Shown here: positions 31,202 through 40,859 of the stretch, piece after piece
Numbering within the stretch: position 1 is the first letter of the stretch
Layout: every line of letters begins with the position of its first letter
Assembly (NCBI RefSeq): GCF_028372415.1
Contig: NC_092872.1
Span: forward strand, 515,406,224 to 515,470,223
DNA: 64,000 nt
Direction: 5' to 3'
From: Notamacropus eugenii
Taxonomy: Eukaryota > Chordata > Mammalia > Diprotodontia > Macropodidae
Notes under the pieces: generated by a model
What the model saw: only the letters and a program-made list of their open reading frames with translations
Database searches by the model: none
Told to the model about the DNA's origin: nothing
Translations under genes and position numbers: made by a program

Positions 31202-31491
31202 GGGCAGCTAGGTGGTGCAGTGGATAGAGCACCAGCAGAAGAGTCAGGAGGACCTGAGTTCAAATGTCACCTCCGACACTTGACACTCACTAACTGTGTG
31301 ACCTTGGGCAAGTCACTTAACCCAATGGCCTCATCCTGGGTCATCTCCAGTCATTCTGATGAATATCTGGTCACTGGATTCAGATGGCTCTGGAGGACAA
31401 CTGAGGCTGGTGACCTGCACAGCCCTCCCTCACTCAAAACAAAGTCAAGTGCAAGTCACGTCATCATTTCTCTGATGTCATGGTCTTCTTC
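31202..31491 (+). mobile_element. WSINE/WALLSI-type tRNA SINE with a LINE-like 3' tail
   Basis: Complete tRNA head 'gggcagctaggtggtgcagt', 'aggacctgagttcaaatgtc' (B-box region) and 'accttgggcaagtcactta', then a unique body ('gatggctctggaggacaact', 'cacagccctccctcactcaa'), ending 'ctgatgtcatggtcttcttc'. The end resembles the 3' end of the LINE at 37.9-38.6 kb ('gatgtcattttggtcttctt'), as expected for a SINE copied by that LINE. The body differs from the MAR1-type SINEs in this window. Confidence 0.85.
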
Positions 31492-31494
31492 TAC

Positions 31495-31610
31495 CTGGTA
31501 TTTAAACTCCTTCACAACCTAGCTCTGACCTACTGTTCAAAGCTTACCATATATAACTCCCTTTCACAAATTTTACAGCCCAACCCAAAATCCTTCTTGC
31601 CATTCCTATC
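31495..31610 (+). mobile_element. L2 coding fragment, sense
   Basis: 'aactccttcacaacctagct' and 'tttacagcccaacccaaaat' fit the L2 C-terminal coding region. Confidence 0.55.
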
Positions 31611-31629
31611 TCACAACATTGTGCCATAG

Positions 31630-31765
31630 TACAATCAAGGAAGACTTCATGAGGAGGATAGAATATGAGCTGGGTCTTGAAAGACAGATGAGATTTTCAT
31701 GGATAGAAATGGAAGGAAAGGAAAAACAATACAAAACCAAAAGGCAAGGAGACTGGAAGCTTGAA
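31630..31765 (-). mobile_element. L2 fragment, antisense
   Basis: 'gaagacttcatgaggaggat' and 'tgagctgggtcttgaaagac' are typical antisense L2. Confidence 0.6.
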
Positions 31766-31770
31766 GAGGA

Positions 31771-31814
<44 letters not shown>

Positions 31815-31815
31815 C
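31771..31815. repeat. (ATC)n microsatellite
   Basis: About 15 uninterrupted units; it explains the poly-Ile, Asp and Met frames across it. Confidence 0.95.
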
Positions 31816-31829
31816 TGACATTATCATCA

Positions 31830-31965
31830 TTTTGAATATAAGAAAATTGAGGATCAGAGAGGTCAACAGTCTGATCTATGGCAATATGACCATTGTCAGA
31901 GGCAGAGTCAAGTATCACTAACTCCAAGTTCAGCATTCCACTTGCTATAACAATCTACCTTTAAG
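31830..31965 (-). mobile_element. MIR fragment, antisense
   Basis: 'agaaaattgaggatcagaga' and 'gaggcagagtcaagtatcac'. Confidence 0.55.
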
Positions 31966-32044
31966 ACCACATTCCTCTCTGTGAAAGTAGGAGTTTTGAC
32001 ATATTTGGAGTTGAATATAAAGCAGAGACATTTCTGTGACCTTT

Positions 32045-32185
32045 CCTAATAACAATAATGATGGTGATAATGATGGCTGACATTTCTATAATGTTTCTCT
32101 GTTATAAAAATGCTTCAGTCTTTATCTCATTGAATGCCCATGAAAATACTTTGAAATAAGTAGTACAAGTACTTTACTCCCATGA
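32045..32185 (-). mobile_element. MIR fragment, antisense
   Basis: 'tctcattgaatgcccatgaa' and 'gatggctgacatttctataa'. Confidence 0.5.
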
Positions 32186-32194
32186 TATGGTCTG

Positions 32195-32405
32195 TGCAGA
32201 ATGGTACAGTAGAAATTACAATGAATTTAGAGCTAGAGGTACTGAGTTCAAATCCCATCACTGTTATATACGACTTATACTATGTATAAGTTTGCGCATT
32301 TAAAGTCATTTTAAAAAAATCTGGGCCTTTGCTAATTCAATTGTAAAAATAATTAGGGTTAGATTAGAATTCCTCTAATTTCCCCCTGCTCTAAATCTAT
32401 GATTC
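32195..32405 (+). mobile_element. MIR-type SINE, sense
   Basis: 'tgagttcaaatcccatcact', and the tail 'ctgctctaaatctatgattc'. Confidence 0.6.
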
Positions 32406-32525
32406 TTTATCTTCATTTTGCGCGTGAGAAAACTGAGGCTCAAAATAATCAATTCATCTGTGGCCCATAGATAAATAATTTTCAAAAACTAGGATCCAAA
32501 TATAGTACTGCTTCTGCTAGTCTGT
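32406..32525 (-). mobile_element. MIR fragment, antisense
   Basis: 'cgtgagaaaactgaggctca' and 'ctgcttctgctagtc'. Confidence 0.5.
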
Positions 32526-32559
32526 GGCTGTCTGCTGAATTTAAAAATATGTATATAAA

Positions 32560-33480
32560 AGAAGAATCCTTTTAGGGGAATGTACTACAGCCCAGAAATC
32601 TGACTCATTTCTTGCTGTGGCACAGGGCGGTCCTCCTGAATTGGTCATCTCTGCTTTCTACATTGATGCAAAAAGGGAAGGCCTCATCCCTTGCCACCAG
32701 GCAGCCACAGATACCTCATCCAGACTCAGTCCTGGGGCCAAGCTTAGACTAACTCAGTGCCAATCATCTCCCTCCCTCCCAGCCCCTCCTCCACCCTACC
32801 ATCCCAATTCTTAACCCTCCCTTTTAATAAGAAAACAAGCCAGGCAAAATTGTTCCCATATCCCTTTGAATGTACCAGGTTTCATGTTTAAAAAAAATTA
32901 AAAAATAAAAAACAAGAAAGAAAGCAAAGCATTTGTCATTTATAAACATTAAGCTCTAAATTGCCTGAGATCACTTACATCCATGAGCAAAACATTTAGC
33001 AACCCGACTGGAGAAACCCCACCAGAGGGTTCATTTGATCCATCAGGCTCCCAAAAAATGTTTGCTTTTCATCATCATGGCCGAGACCAATTATTGGTAA
33101 TCCAATCCCCAGCACAGGAAATTTGACTTTGTAATGACATAGTCACGGAGACACTTTGGGGCAGTGAGGGTGGCCACAGACACATGGAGGGTGACTCAGA
33201 GAGGTGGACTGGAGAGTGACATCATCTGAGCTTTTGTCAGAGACTTGTGAAGTCATGGAAGGTTCCCTCTTGGACTGGCTTGCTCTTTCACTCACTTACT
33301 CAGGGCTCCTGTTGTTTCAATTTCCATCAGTAATAAAGGATACAGAATGAAGGGGAGAAGGGGAGATTAGCTGATAATGTCAGCACTATAAAAAGCGCTT
33401 CCCTGTCTACAAATGTGGGCATGTATACCTATTTTGTTAAGAAGGCTTTGAAAACAAAATAAAACAAAATAGCAACTAAT
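32560..33480. other. Longest repeat-free stretch, candidate conserved non-coding DNA
   Basis: About 900 bases with only a short A-rich tract (32890-32920). Contains 'gccgagaccaattattggta' and 'ttgactttgtaatgacatag', dense with homeodomain- and AP-1-like words. The frame at 32617-32814 is not convincing as an exon. Confidence 0.4.
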
Positions 33481-33780
33481 GAAAAAATTTGCCAGCACCT
33501 CCCCGGCACTCAGACGGGAGCAGGAAGCTGAGGAAATACCAGTAGGGTTTCAAGTCTCTTACTGAAAAAAAAAAAAAATACAGCCAGTTCTCCTGACACT
33601 CTTTAAAAGGAAATGGCTCTGGGTCTAAGCACAGGGATATGAGGCCCAGAGCCTTTGGGCCTAATCCCACACTCTATCTAGAAATCTACTCTGCCCACTG
33701 AGCGAATTGAACCAGATGCTTCCCAAGTTCCTCTGCATCTCTAAAGGTTTATGATTCTGTTAGTCTATCCCCAACCACAG
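33481..33780. other. Unassigned, ending in a decayed MIR tail
   Basis: A 14-A run lies near 33565-33580; 33700-33770 ('aagttcctctgcatctctaa') looks like a MIR 3' tail, sense. Confidence 0.35.
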
Positions 33781-33790
33781 ATTTTAACCT

Positions 33791-33858
33791 GTGTGTGTGT
33801 GTGTATGTGCGTGTGTGTGTGTGCATGTGCCTGTGCACATGCATGCATATGTGTGAAA
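33791..33858. repeat. (GT)n microsatellite with GC steps
   Basis: Alternating GT with 'gcatgtgc' and 'gcacatgcatgcat' interruptions. Confidence 0.95.
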
Positions 33859-33864
33859 TGGGTC

Positions 33865-34012
33865 CCATTGGCAGGCTAGCAAAGCCTATGGACATTTTTC
33901 AATGTGTAAAATCCATAGAATTACAAAGGAAACTAATTCTATTGAAATACAGTTATAGGAATATATTTTTAAAGTTTGGCGGACTACTCTAGGTTAAGAA
34001 GCCCTGATTCTG
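33865..34012 (+). mobile_element. Unclassified interspersed repeat, copy 1 (DNA-transposon-like)
   Basis: 'agcaaagcctatggacattt', 'tagaattacaaaggaaacta' and 'attgaaatacagttatagga' recur in reverse complement at 50215-50330. Two copies 16 kb apart prove a dispersed family. Its end 'ctaggttaagaagccctg' suggests a DNA transposon, but the family is not certain. Confidence 0.55.
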
Positions 34013-34104
34013 CACTCTTTGTCTCAGTTTTCTAAACTATGAAATAGAATGGAGGTAGAGGGCATGTGCTGCCCAGCAGGGAGAGAGAAAGGTTGCCTGC
34101 AAAG

Positions 34105-34302
34105 GAGGACAGCAGTGGAAAAATCATTGACTCTGGAGGCCAAGGAGCTGTGTTCAGATCCTAGTTCTGCTGCTTAACAACTGTGTGACATGAAACAGGT
34201 CATTTCATTTTCCTGGGTCTCAGTTTTCTCATTTGTAAAATGAGGAGTGAGGCACCAGATGACTTCTAATGTCCTTTCTAGCTTCAAACCTATGATTCCC
34301 GT
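34105..34302 (+). mobile_element. MIR-type CORE-SINE, sense
   Basis: 'gacagcagtggaaaaatcat', 'gttcagatcctagttctgct', 'tttgtaaaatgaggagtgag', 'tcctttctagcttcaaacct'. Confidence 0.75.
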
Positions 34303-34407
34303 GATTTAGCACATATCAGGTGTCCTTTAGTTACTAAAAGGCAACTTCGAGTGGGGGATACTGGGAAATATTGTCCTTATTACCTTTCAACGTTCCCCTT
34401 CCTCAGG

Positions 34408-34460
34408 TATTCATTCATTCATCCATTCATTAATTCATTCACTCATTCATTCATTCATTC
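34408..34460. repeat. (ATTC)n microsatellite
   Basis: Grown from the 'ttcattcaatcaaca'-like end of the antisense L2 that follows. Confidence 0.9.
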
Positions 34461-34690
34461 AATATACATTTATTAAGCACCTACTATGTGCCCACCACTA
34501 CGGTAAGCACAGAGGCTACAAAAAGAAGCAAAAGACAATTCATGACCTCAAGGAGCTTAGGGTTAAATGACAAAGAGGGAGCATGAGAGCTATAATTTGC
34601 CTCAAAGAAGGGAGTAGGGGGAATGGAAAGGGTTGTGGTAGATCTGTAGGGTTTAGAACTATGAAGGGGCATTAGGAGGCAAAGATAAGA
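34461..34690 (-). mobile_element. L2 3' end, antisense
   Basis: 'atttattaagcacctactat', 'ggtaagcacagaggctacaa', 'tgacctcaaggagcttaggg'. Confidence 0.7.
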
Positions 34691-34744
34691 TAGTAGAGTG
34701 ATTGAAGGCATTGCAGTGGACTCACCTCCACAAACTCTCCCAAA

Positions 34745-34850
34745 CAGGTCTAGAAAAGGCATCAGACCCCTGCAGTCAGGAGAATCTGAGTTCAAATCCA
34801 GCCTCAGATACTAGCTGTGTGACTCTGGGCAAGTCACTTAACTTTGATTG
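34745..34850 (+). mobile_element. tRNA-SINE (WSINE/MAR1 type), sense, 3' part replaced by a GA tract
   Basis: 'gagttcaaatccagcctcag' and 'ctctgggcaagtcacttaac', then directly into the GA repeat. Confidence 0.7.
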
Positions 34851-34853
34851 TCA

Positions 34854-34861
34854 GAGAGAGC

Positions 34862-34897
<36 letters not shown>

Positions 34898-35018
34898 CAG
34901 AGAGAGAGAGAGACAGAGAGAGAGAGAGACAGAGAGACAGAGAGAGAGACAGAGAGAGAGACAGAGAGAGAGACAGAGAGACAGAGAGAGACAGAGAGAC
35001 AGAGAGAGAGAGAGAGAA
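34854..35018. repeat. Long (GA)n / (GAGACA)n tract
   Basis: 165 bases of purine-rich repeat. It produces long Arg-Glu frames that are not genes. Confidence 0.95.
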
Positions 35019-35209
35019 TCAGAGTAAATCCTATGGGGAAATCAAGAAAAAGTCAGAGCACAGTGCTCTAGTACCCAGAGGGAAGCTGTGCACTAGCACA
35101 AGAGGGTCCAAACTGAGGCTTCACTAGAGGAACAGGGGATAGCTGGCAGCTTTGCTGCTTACTCCCCACTTCTCTTACTCCCCAGAGATCTAGGGCAAAG
35201 TGAGATTTT

Positions 35210-35335
35210 GATCCAACCTCCGCGCTTTCCACATGAGAAAACAGAGGCTCAAAGTCTTACAGGGAAAGAGTAGCAGAATTAGGATTTGAACCCAAGGGAC
35301 TTCTAACTCCATGTTCTTTTTTCATCAGGCTGTCC
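35210..35335 (-). mobile_element. MIR fragment, antisense
   Basis: 'cacatgagaaaacagaggct', 'aggatttgaacccaaggga'. Confidence 0.65.
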
Positions 35336-35339
35336 CATT

Positions 35340-35475
35340 GCTGGAGAACTTTAAGTAGACTATAGGGAACTATTTGATGGTGATTTGGTACATAGCAGTC
35401 CTGCTCAGACAGGATCTGGACTAAATGTTCTCTAAGTTTCCTTCCAACTCTGAGATATTATGATACTGAGTATTG
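35340..35475 (+). mobile_element. CR1/L3 3' end, sense
   Basis: 'gtcctgctcagacaggatct' and 'tttccttccaactctgagat'. Confidence 0.6.
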
Positions 35476-35635
35476 TGTTTATGTGTTATCCAGAGCCCTT
35501 CAGTGCAAGCTCCATGCCCTAGACTTCTTTGATCCCTACATTCAAAATTCCCATCTTATATTCATTTACTTAAGGGTTTTGCTCAGTGTTAATCTGATAA
35601 ACTGTTATTAGGGTTTTAATAACTTAATATGCTGT

Positions 35636-35894
35636 TAGGTAGCTAGGTAGTTCAGTGGATAGAGCACTGGGCCTGGAGTCAAAAAGACCCATCTTTCTAA
35701 GTTCAAATCTGGCCTCAGATACTTGCCGGCTGTGTGACTCTGGGTAAGTCACTTAACCCTGTTTGCCTCAGTTTCTTCATCTGTAAAATGAGCTGGAGAA
35801 GGAAATGGCAAAGCACTCTAGTATTTTTGCCAAGAAAACCCCAAATAAGGTCACAAAGAGTCAGGCATGATTCAAAAGTGACTGAACAATAAAC
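35636..35894 (+). mobile_element. MAR1-type tRNA SINE, sense, full length
   Basis: 'gtagctaggtagttcagtgg', 'ctgtgtgactctgggtaagt', 'atgagctggagaaggaaatg', 'aaaaccccaaataaggtcac', 'gtgactgaacaataaac'. Confidence 0.92.
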
Positions 35895-35899
35895 ATGAT

Positions 35900-36035
35900 G
35901 AGAAGACTTAAGCCTGCAAGGATCCTTAAAGGTTATCTGGCCCAACACCTTCATTTGACAGATGAATCCCCCATCCCCTGCCACTTGGGTAAAATACACA
36001 CATTTTTATGGATTGGGAAACTGAAATTCACATTT
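35900..36035 (-). mobile_element. MIR-like fragment, antisense
   Basis: 'aaggatccttaaaggttatc', 'gattgggaaactgaaattca'. Confidence 0.5.
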
Positions 36036-36059
36036 TAGTGGAGAGTTTCTGAATATAAT

Positions 36060-36115
36060 AACTCAAATTAAAAGGATAAATTAAAAGGATAAATTAATTA
36101 AAAGGATAAATTAAA
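36060..36115. repeat. Short tandem repeat, unit like 'aaaaggataaatt'
   Basis: Three and a half copies of a 13-base unit with one variant. Confidence 0.9.
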
Positions 36116-36219
36116 TGATGGAATTTCAGGATAGTGGCAAGGGGACTCAGGAAAAGTTCTTTGGGAAACCCTTTCTCACAGTGTCTCTTATCACTGTGGA
36201 GGCAACCAATGGAGCTGTG

Positions 36220-36345
36220 CACTTCTAACAGTCAACCAACATACATTGAGTATCTGCTGTGTTCAGGGCACTGTTAGGCACTAAATGATAAACAAGGCAT
36301 GACTTCTGTCCTAAAAAAATCTCACAGTCTAACACAATAGATATG
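36220..36345 (-). mobile_element. L2 3' end, antisense
   Basis: 'tcaaccaacatacattgagt', 'cagggcactgttaggcacta', 'aaaatctcacagtctaacac'. Confidence 0.6.
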
Positions 36346-36409
36346 TATATAAATCACTGAAATAAAAAAATTAAATATCCCAAGAGCATATGTTGGTCCT
36401 TATTGGATC

Positions 36410-36985
36410 TCAGTTTTTCTCATTTTGACCATGTCATACTCCCTCTGCCCCCACTTCCAATAAGCCCCAGTAATTTCCTGTTATCTCAAGGATTCAACAG
36501 AAACTCTGCTATTTAACATTTAAAGTTCTTCACAGCCTGTTCCCTTGCTGTCTTGCCAGTATTTTTTACATTACTCTCCCCCATGTACCCTACAGTCCAG
36601 CAGTACTGCCCTACTTGCTCCTCCTTACCCACAATGCTTCATCTTCAGTCTTTGGGCCTTTTGCATTGGCTGTCTCCCACGCCTGGAAGGATTTTCCTCC
36701 TTACCACCAGCTTCTCTTAATACTCAGTTCAAGCACTACTTTCTTTAAGAAGCCCCCTCCACTAACCCAATGCTCTCCCTGCAGCTACCAGGCTTCCCCT
36801 CTCCAGCTGCTTGGTATCTACTTTGTATGTATTTTCTGTACACATACATATGTACACATTGTCTCTCACTTTAGAATGTGAGCGCCTTGAGGCTAGGAAC
36901 CTAGCCTCACCTTTTCCTTTGTGCCCTCAGAATACATAGTTAAGTGCTCAGTAAATGCTTGCTAATTGATTAACTGAATGTATCT
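36410..36985 (+). mobile_element. L2 3' portion, sense
   Basis: Coding end ('aaagttcttcacagcctgtt', 'tttgcattggctgtctccca', 'cgcctggaaggattttcctc') and 3' UTR ('tgagcgccttgaggctagga', 'taagtgctcagtaaatgctt'). One of the more complete L2 tails. Confidence 0.78.
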
Positions 36986-37096
36986 AATTACATTCTATCT
37001 AAAAAAAAATCGATTGTATCTAATAATCTCTAAGATCCCTTCCAACTCAGGCATTCTTTGTTTTATGTTGTCTGGTCCCTCTAGCACTGATATTTT

Positions 37097-37342
37097 ATAG
37101 AAGGAAATGTGATTTAGTGGAAAGAGCTTTGGACCTGAAGTCAGGGGAGACATCTCTGACAGAGACCATGGGAAAACCACTTAACTTCTGAGTTTCAGTT
37201 GCCCCATCCATACAATGAAGATACTAATATTAGTGATACCAACTTCTCAAAGTTATCAGGAAGATTAAGTAAATGAGATGATGTATGTAAAGCTCTCCGT
37301 AGAACGTGGAGTGATATATGGATCCCAGTTATGCTTTTAAAG
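37097..37342 (+). mobile_element. MIR, sense, near full length
   Basis: 'gtgatttagtggaaagagct', 'atgggaaaaccacttaactt', 'aaatgagatgatgtatgtaa', 'agctctccgtagaacgtgg'. Confidence 0.72.
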
Positions 37343-37695
37343 ACCTTCTAGATCTGATGTCCAATGAATCTAACAAATCTAGCCTCTGAAAAGTAATTGT
37401 AGATGGGATAGTGAAAATTCAGCCCTACTCCTGGGCAAAACCAATTGAAAGCATTTGTTTTGCCTTTGGTGGGTCCATGAGAACATCTTCATGTATAAAA
37501 TAGGGAGAGATATTATGCCTGTATGAGATAGATCATTGGTCATCTAGTTTAAAGGGGATTCCATGCTTAATTTGAGTTCTTGGTAGAATTCCAAAGATCC
37601 TTTGCGTCTACAAAGTCACAAACTCTGCCCAGCCAAGGGGAAAGCACGAATGCCATCAATTTTAAATTAATCCCAGGTCAAAGAATTCATAGAAT
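37343..37695. other. Unassigned sequence
   Basis: No recognised repeat or exon. Confidence 0.35.
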
Positions 37696-37870
37696 CAGAG
37701 CCAAGCACAGGGCAGGCACTCAATATATGTTGAATGAATGTATGAATGAATGAATTTAATTCATTCAGTATTTATAAAAAACCCACTATGTGCTGGTATT
37801 ATGCAGGATGCCAGGCATGCAAAGACAAAAATGAAAGTCTGCCCTCAAGGAGTTTCTATTCCACTCTGAG
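37696..37870. mobile_element. Two L2 3' ends meeting tail to tail
   Basis: 37700-37755 is sense ('gcaggcactcaatatatgtt', 'gaatgaatg') and 37756-37870 antisense ('ttcattcagtatttataaaa', 'tgccaggcatgcaaagacaa'), so the tails face each other and form an imperfect inverted repeat. Confidence 0.55.
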
Positions 37871-38595
37871 ACCCCTTGGTTACTCTCAACCTGATTTGGC
37901 TAGTCTGCTGAAACACAGTTTACGGGTTGTGGCTGCTGCACATGCCGCAGCTTCTTAGAGCCACAGGTGAGAGTCAGGTAGAACAAGTAGACATCAAAGG
38001 TGGAAAGAACCCTGAAAAGGGCTCAGCAGCCATCACACCAAAGGTACTGTTCCTCCCTGAACACAAGCGTCATGCCAGGAAACTGAATCGCTTCCATTTG
38101 AACTGTCTTAGGAAGAGTCTGAGGATCGTCTGGCAGGATAAGGTGTCAGACATTGAAGTCCTTGCTTGAGCTGAACTGCCAGGTATTCAAACTATGCTTC
38201 AGAGAGCAAAACTCTGATGGGCTGGCCACATTGTTCAAATGCAAAATGTACATTTGCCAAAAAGACTATTTTATGAAGAACTTGCAGGAGCAGGTGACTA
38301 CATGGTGGCCAGAAGAAGCAATATAAGGACACTCTCAGGGTCTCTCTCAAGAACTTTGGATTTGACTGGGCAACATGGCAGACACTACACAGAACTGCTC
38401 AAACATAGGATGCACAAATTTGGGATATCCACCCCCAAAATTCATTCGGACTATCTGTGCCCAACCTGTGGTAGAGCATTCTGAGCTCATCTTGGTTTGA
38501 TCAGCCACAGTCAGACACACTGAAACCTTACTTTATCATGGTGATGTCATTTTGGTCTTCTTCGAAGTTGAAGGACAACAACCAACCACCCAACC
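37871..38595 (+). mobile_element. LINE 3' end (ORF2 C-terminus and 3' UTR), non-L1, non-L2
   Basis: A non-LTR retrotransposon end with its own 3' UTR, 'ggtgatgtcattttggtctt' then 'cgaagttgaaggacaacaac'. This tail resembles the end of the SINE at 31202-31491. The clade is uncertain: RTE-X, R4 or CR1-like lineages all have such C-termini. Confidence 0.6.
37927..38523 (+). pseudogene. LINE ORF2 C-terminal region with terminal C2H2 finger, decayed
   Basis: One frame covers about 198 codons through RKLNRFHLNCLRKSLRI, WQDKVSDIEVLA, AKL-WAGHIVQM and a C-terminal C-x2-C-x12-H-x3-H finger (YLCPTCGRAF-AHLGLISHSQTH). It is broken only by TGA at 38167, 38218 and 38482. From the family pattern (L-R-W-x-G-H, C-G-R-x-F-R) at least the last two stand where Arg is expected, so CGA to TGA decay is likely. 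The 'xRWAGHxxRM' block and the finger are known at the C-terminus of several LINE clades and probably bind nucleic acid. The reverse transcriptase core itself is missing because the copy is 5'-truncated. Confidence 0.6.
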
Positions 38596-38609
38596 ATTCT
38601 TCTGGGTCA

Positions 38610-38830
38610 AAATAATATGTAGATAAATGAGGAAATACAAAGAAAAATGATACAAATTGCAGAGAGCAGGAATCTAATAACTGGGGAGAGAGGATCAGAA
38701 AAGGTCTCTCATGGGAGTAGTCACTTAAGCTGAATCCAAAAGAGAGCTAAAGTTTCCAAAATGCAGAGATGAGGCAGAAAAGCCTTCCAGGAAGGAGTAT
38801 GCTGGTAAAGATTTAACAACTGCCTCTCTA
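38610..38830 (-). mobile_element. L2 fragment, antisense
   Basis: 'taacaactgcctc' follows on the right; 'cagaaaagccttccaggaag' and 'agtcacttaagctgaatcca' are antisense L2. Confidence 0.5.
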
Positions 38831-39094
38831 GGAAAAAAATATGTACACAAGTTTAATTTGCATTATTACATTTTTTCCATTACTTTCTTGCCTAGACAAC
38901 AACAACAACAAAAAAGCCCAATGAAGCAATTCCTGATTTATAACATTTGCTCATTTCTGAGGTATAGATTCTCATATGGAAAATTTAACAATCAGCTCTC
39001 CCCAATGGTTTAAGCTGGCTCCAGCACATTGCTCCTAGGCATGGAAAGGCATAAAGGTAGAAGACTGAAAATCATGTATGGGGAATATAGCAAG

Positions 39095-39730
39095 TATAGC
39101 AAGAAGGCCAATGTGGCGGAAACTTACAGTGTGTGATGGAAAGTGATGTGAAATAAGTCTGGATTAGGGTAGAGTGGAGCCAGAATGTGAAGGGTTTTAA
39201 ATGGAAAACAGAGGAGATTGCATTTTATCTTAAAGGCACTGCTGTTGTTCAGTTATTTCAGTCATGTCTGACTTTTCATGTTAGAGTAGGAGCTCAATTA
39301 ATATATATTGAATTAATTCAATTCAAGTAGCATTTATTAAATTTTTATCATGTGCCTGGTGTTATACAGATTGCTGATGATACAAAGACAAAATGAAAGT
39401 CTTAGCAAAGATACCAGAGTGGTTCATCGTTTCCTTCTCCAGCTCATTTTACAGATGAGGAAACTGAGGCAAACATGGGTTGAGTGAGTTGACCAGGGTC
39501 ATACAGCTAGAACATGTCTGAGTCTGCATTTGAACACAGGTCTTCCTGACTCCAGGCTTGGGGTTCTATCCGTTGCACCACCCAGCTGCCCCTGAAGGTG
39601 TAGGGAACCACTGAGGTTTCTTGAGGAGAATAGCATTCGGGACCTGTGCTTTAGTCATTTCCGTTTCATAGCTGTGAATATATGGGATGGATGAATTAGA
39701 GTGGGGAGAGATTGGAGCCAGGGAGAAATC
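39095..39730 (-). mobile_element. L2 fragment, antisense, split by a MAR1 SINE
   Basis: Left piece to 39240 ('gaagggttttaaatggaaaa', 'cattttatcttaaaggcac') continues after the SINE at 39595 ('gggaaccactgaggtttctt', 'gaggagaatagcattcggga') in L2 order. Confidence 0.6.
39241..39594 (-). mobile_element. MAR1-type SINE, antisense, nested and itself interrupted
   Basis: 'gctgttgttcagttatttca' at the left and 'ccttctccagctcattttac' through 'ccacccagctgcccc' at the right. 39281-39405 is an L2-tail-like insert ('agcatttattaaatttttat'). Confidence 0.75.
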
Positions 39731-39754
39731 CATCAAATCTAGAAGGAATCATGA

Positions 39755-39915
39755 AATCAGCATTTTTAGAGCTGGAAGGAAACTTATAAATCATTTCAGC
39801 CCAATGCCCTGATTTATCGATGAAGAAAAAGAAACTCACAGGAAAACAGTGAGAGGGACAAGACAGATCAAGGACTAGCCCCCAGGTCTCCTGACTCAGC
39901 CCATGGGCTTTTGGA
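39755..39915 (-). mobile_element. MIR-type CORE-SINE, antisense
   Basis: 'tagagctggaaggaaactta', 'ccccaggtctcctgactcag'. Confidence 0.6.
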
Positions 39916-39984
39916 TCACATCACAGCACATCATGAAACAAAAGAATTGTTCCAACACCAACAGAGCTGAGATTTCATGGAAAT

Positions 39985-40158
39985 AACCCTCCATGTGGAA
40001 TCAGAGGGCCTTGGTTTGAATTTTGGCTTTGCTATTTATTTATTACTTGTGTGACCTTGAGCAGGATACCTCCTGATTCTGGGCCTCAATTTTCTCATCT
40101 GTAAAATGAAGAGATTGATGAAAGGATCTCTATTATTTCTTTATCTTTGATTCTTCCT
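39985..40158 (+). mobile_element. MIR-type CORE-SINE, sense
   Basis: 'tggaatcagagggccttggt', 'cttgtgtgaccttgagcagg', 'ctcatctgtaaaatgaagag'. Confidence 0.7.
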
Positions 40159-40159
40159 A

Positions 40160-40858
40160 ATTATAAGGAAAATCTTCCCAGTGGAACAATTATTTCCCTC
40201 TCTTATCAGGTGTCACAGTGACAAGGCTACTTAGTTTGCCAAATGGCCCTTATACTCCTTCCTCTTCTTTTTCCTTTCCCTTTCCTCCTCCTTACCTCTT
40301 TCTAGTTATGCAGCAAGGCCCACTGTCAGCAAAACCAAGTTTGGCTGCTCACTCACATGGAAAAGATTGCCCCCCACTCCACCCCCTGTAACCCACATCA
40401 ACCATATTGCAGAGGGCCACAGCTGGTTTAAATCCCTTAGGCCTACCCCCATCCAGCCTTACCAGGGATCATTGAGGGGGGTGTCAGGGTGGCTTCCCTC
40501 CAAAGCCCGACATGATTGAAAGGAGCTGGTACTAATGAGGGTAGATAGACGGCTTGATCCTTGTGGAGGCCTCCAATGAGGCAGTTCTGCAAAAGGTGCT
40601 TTCAGATGTCGACAGGACATTTGAACTCATTTGACCTTGAGTCCTTCAAATGGTTTAAATTCTCCAGTATCCACACTGGCATCCAAGTCAGACTTCATGC
40701 TTGCCATGTGTCAGGATTTTTCACTCTGACATGCTCCAAGAACATACTATCCAACCACATGTGATTAGCTATTCTTGAACTGGATCCCCCTAACCAATGC
40801 AATGACGTATGGACCAGATTTTATGTAGTCCACATTGTTCCTCATGCAGAGGAATGGG
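40160..40858. other. Sequence without recognised repeat or gene
   Basis: Pyrimidine-rich at 40250-40300; nothing else recognised over 700 bases. Confidence 0.35.
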
Positions 40859-40859
40859 A

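Noticed and set aside
31202-31290. tRNA gene
   Set aside because: The A/B-box-like head is the tRNA-derived part of a SINE and continues into the SINE body; the same holds for the other SINE heads in the window.
31606-31936. Frames rich in Ile, Met or Asp on both strands
   Set aside because: Products of the (ATC)n repeat.
34702-35127. Long Arg-Glu-rich open frames
   Set aside because: They come entirely from the (GA)n/(GAGACA)n repeat and a SINE; no gene.
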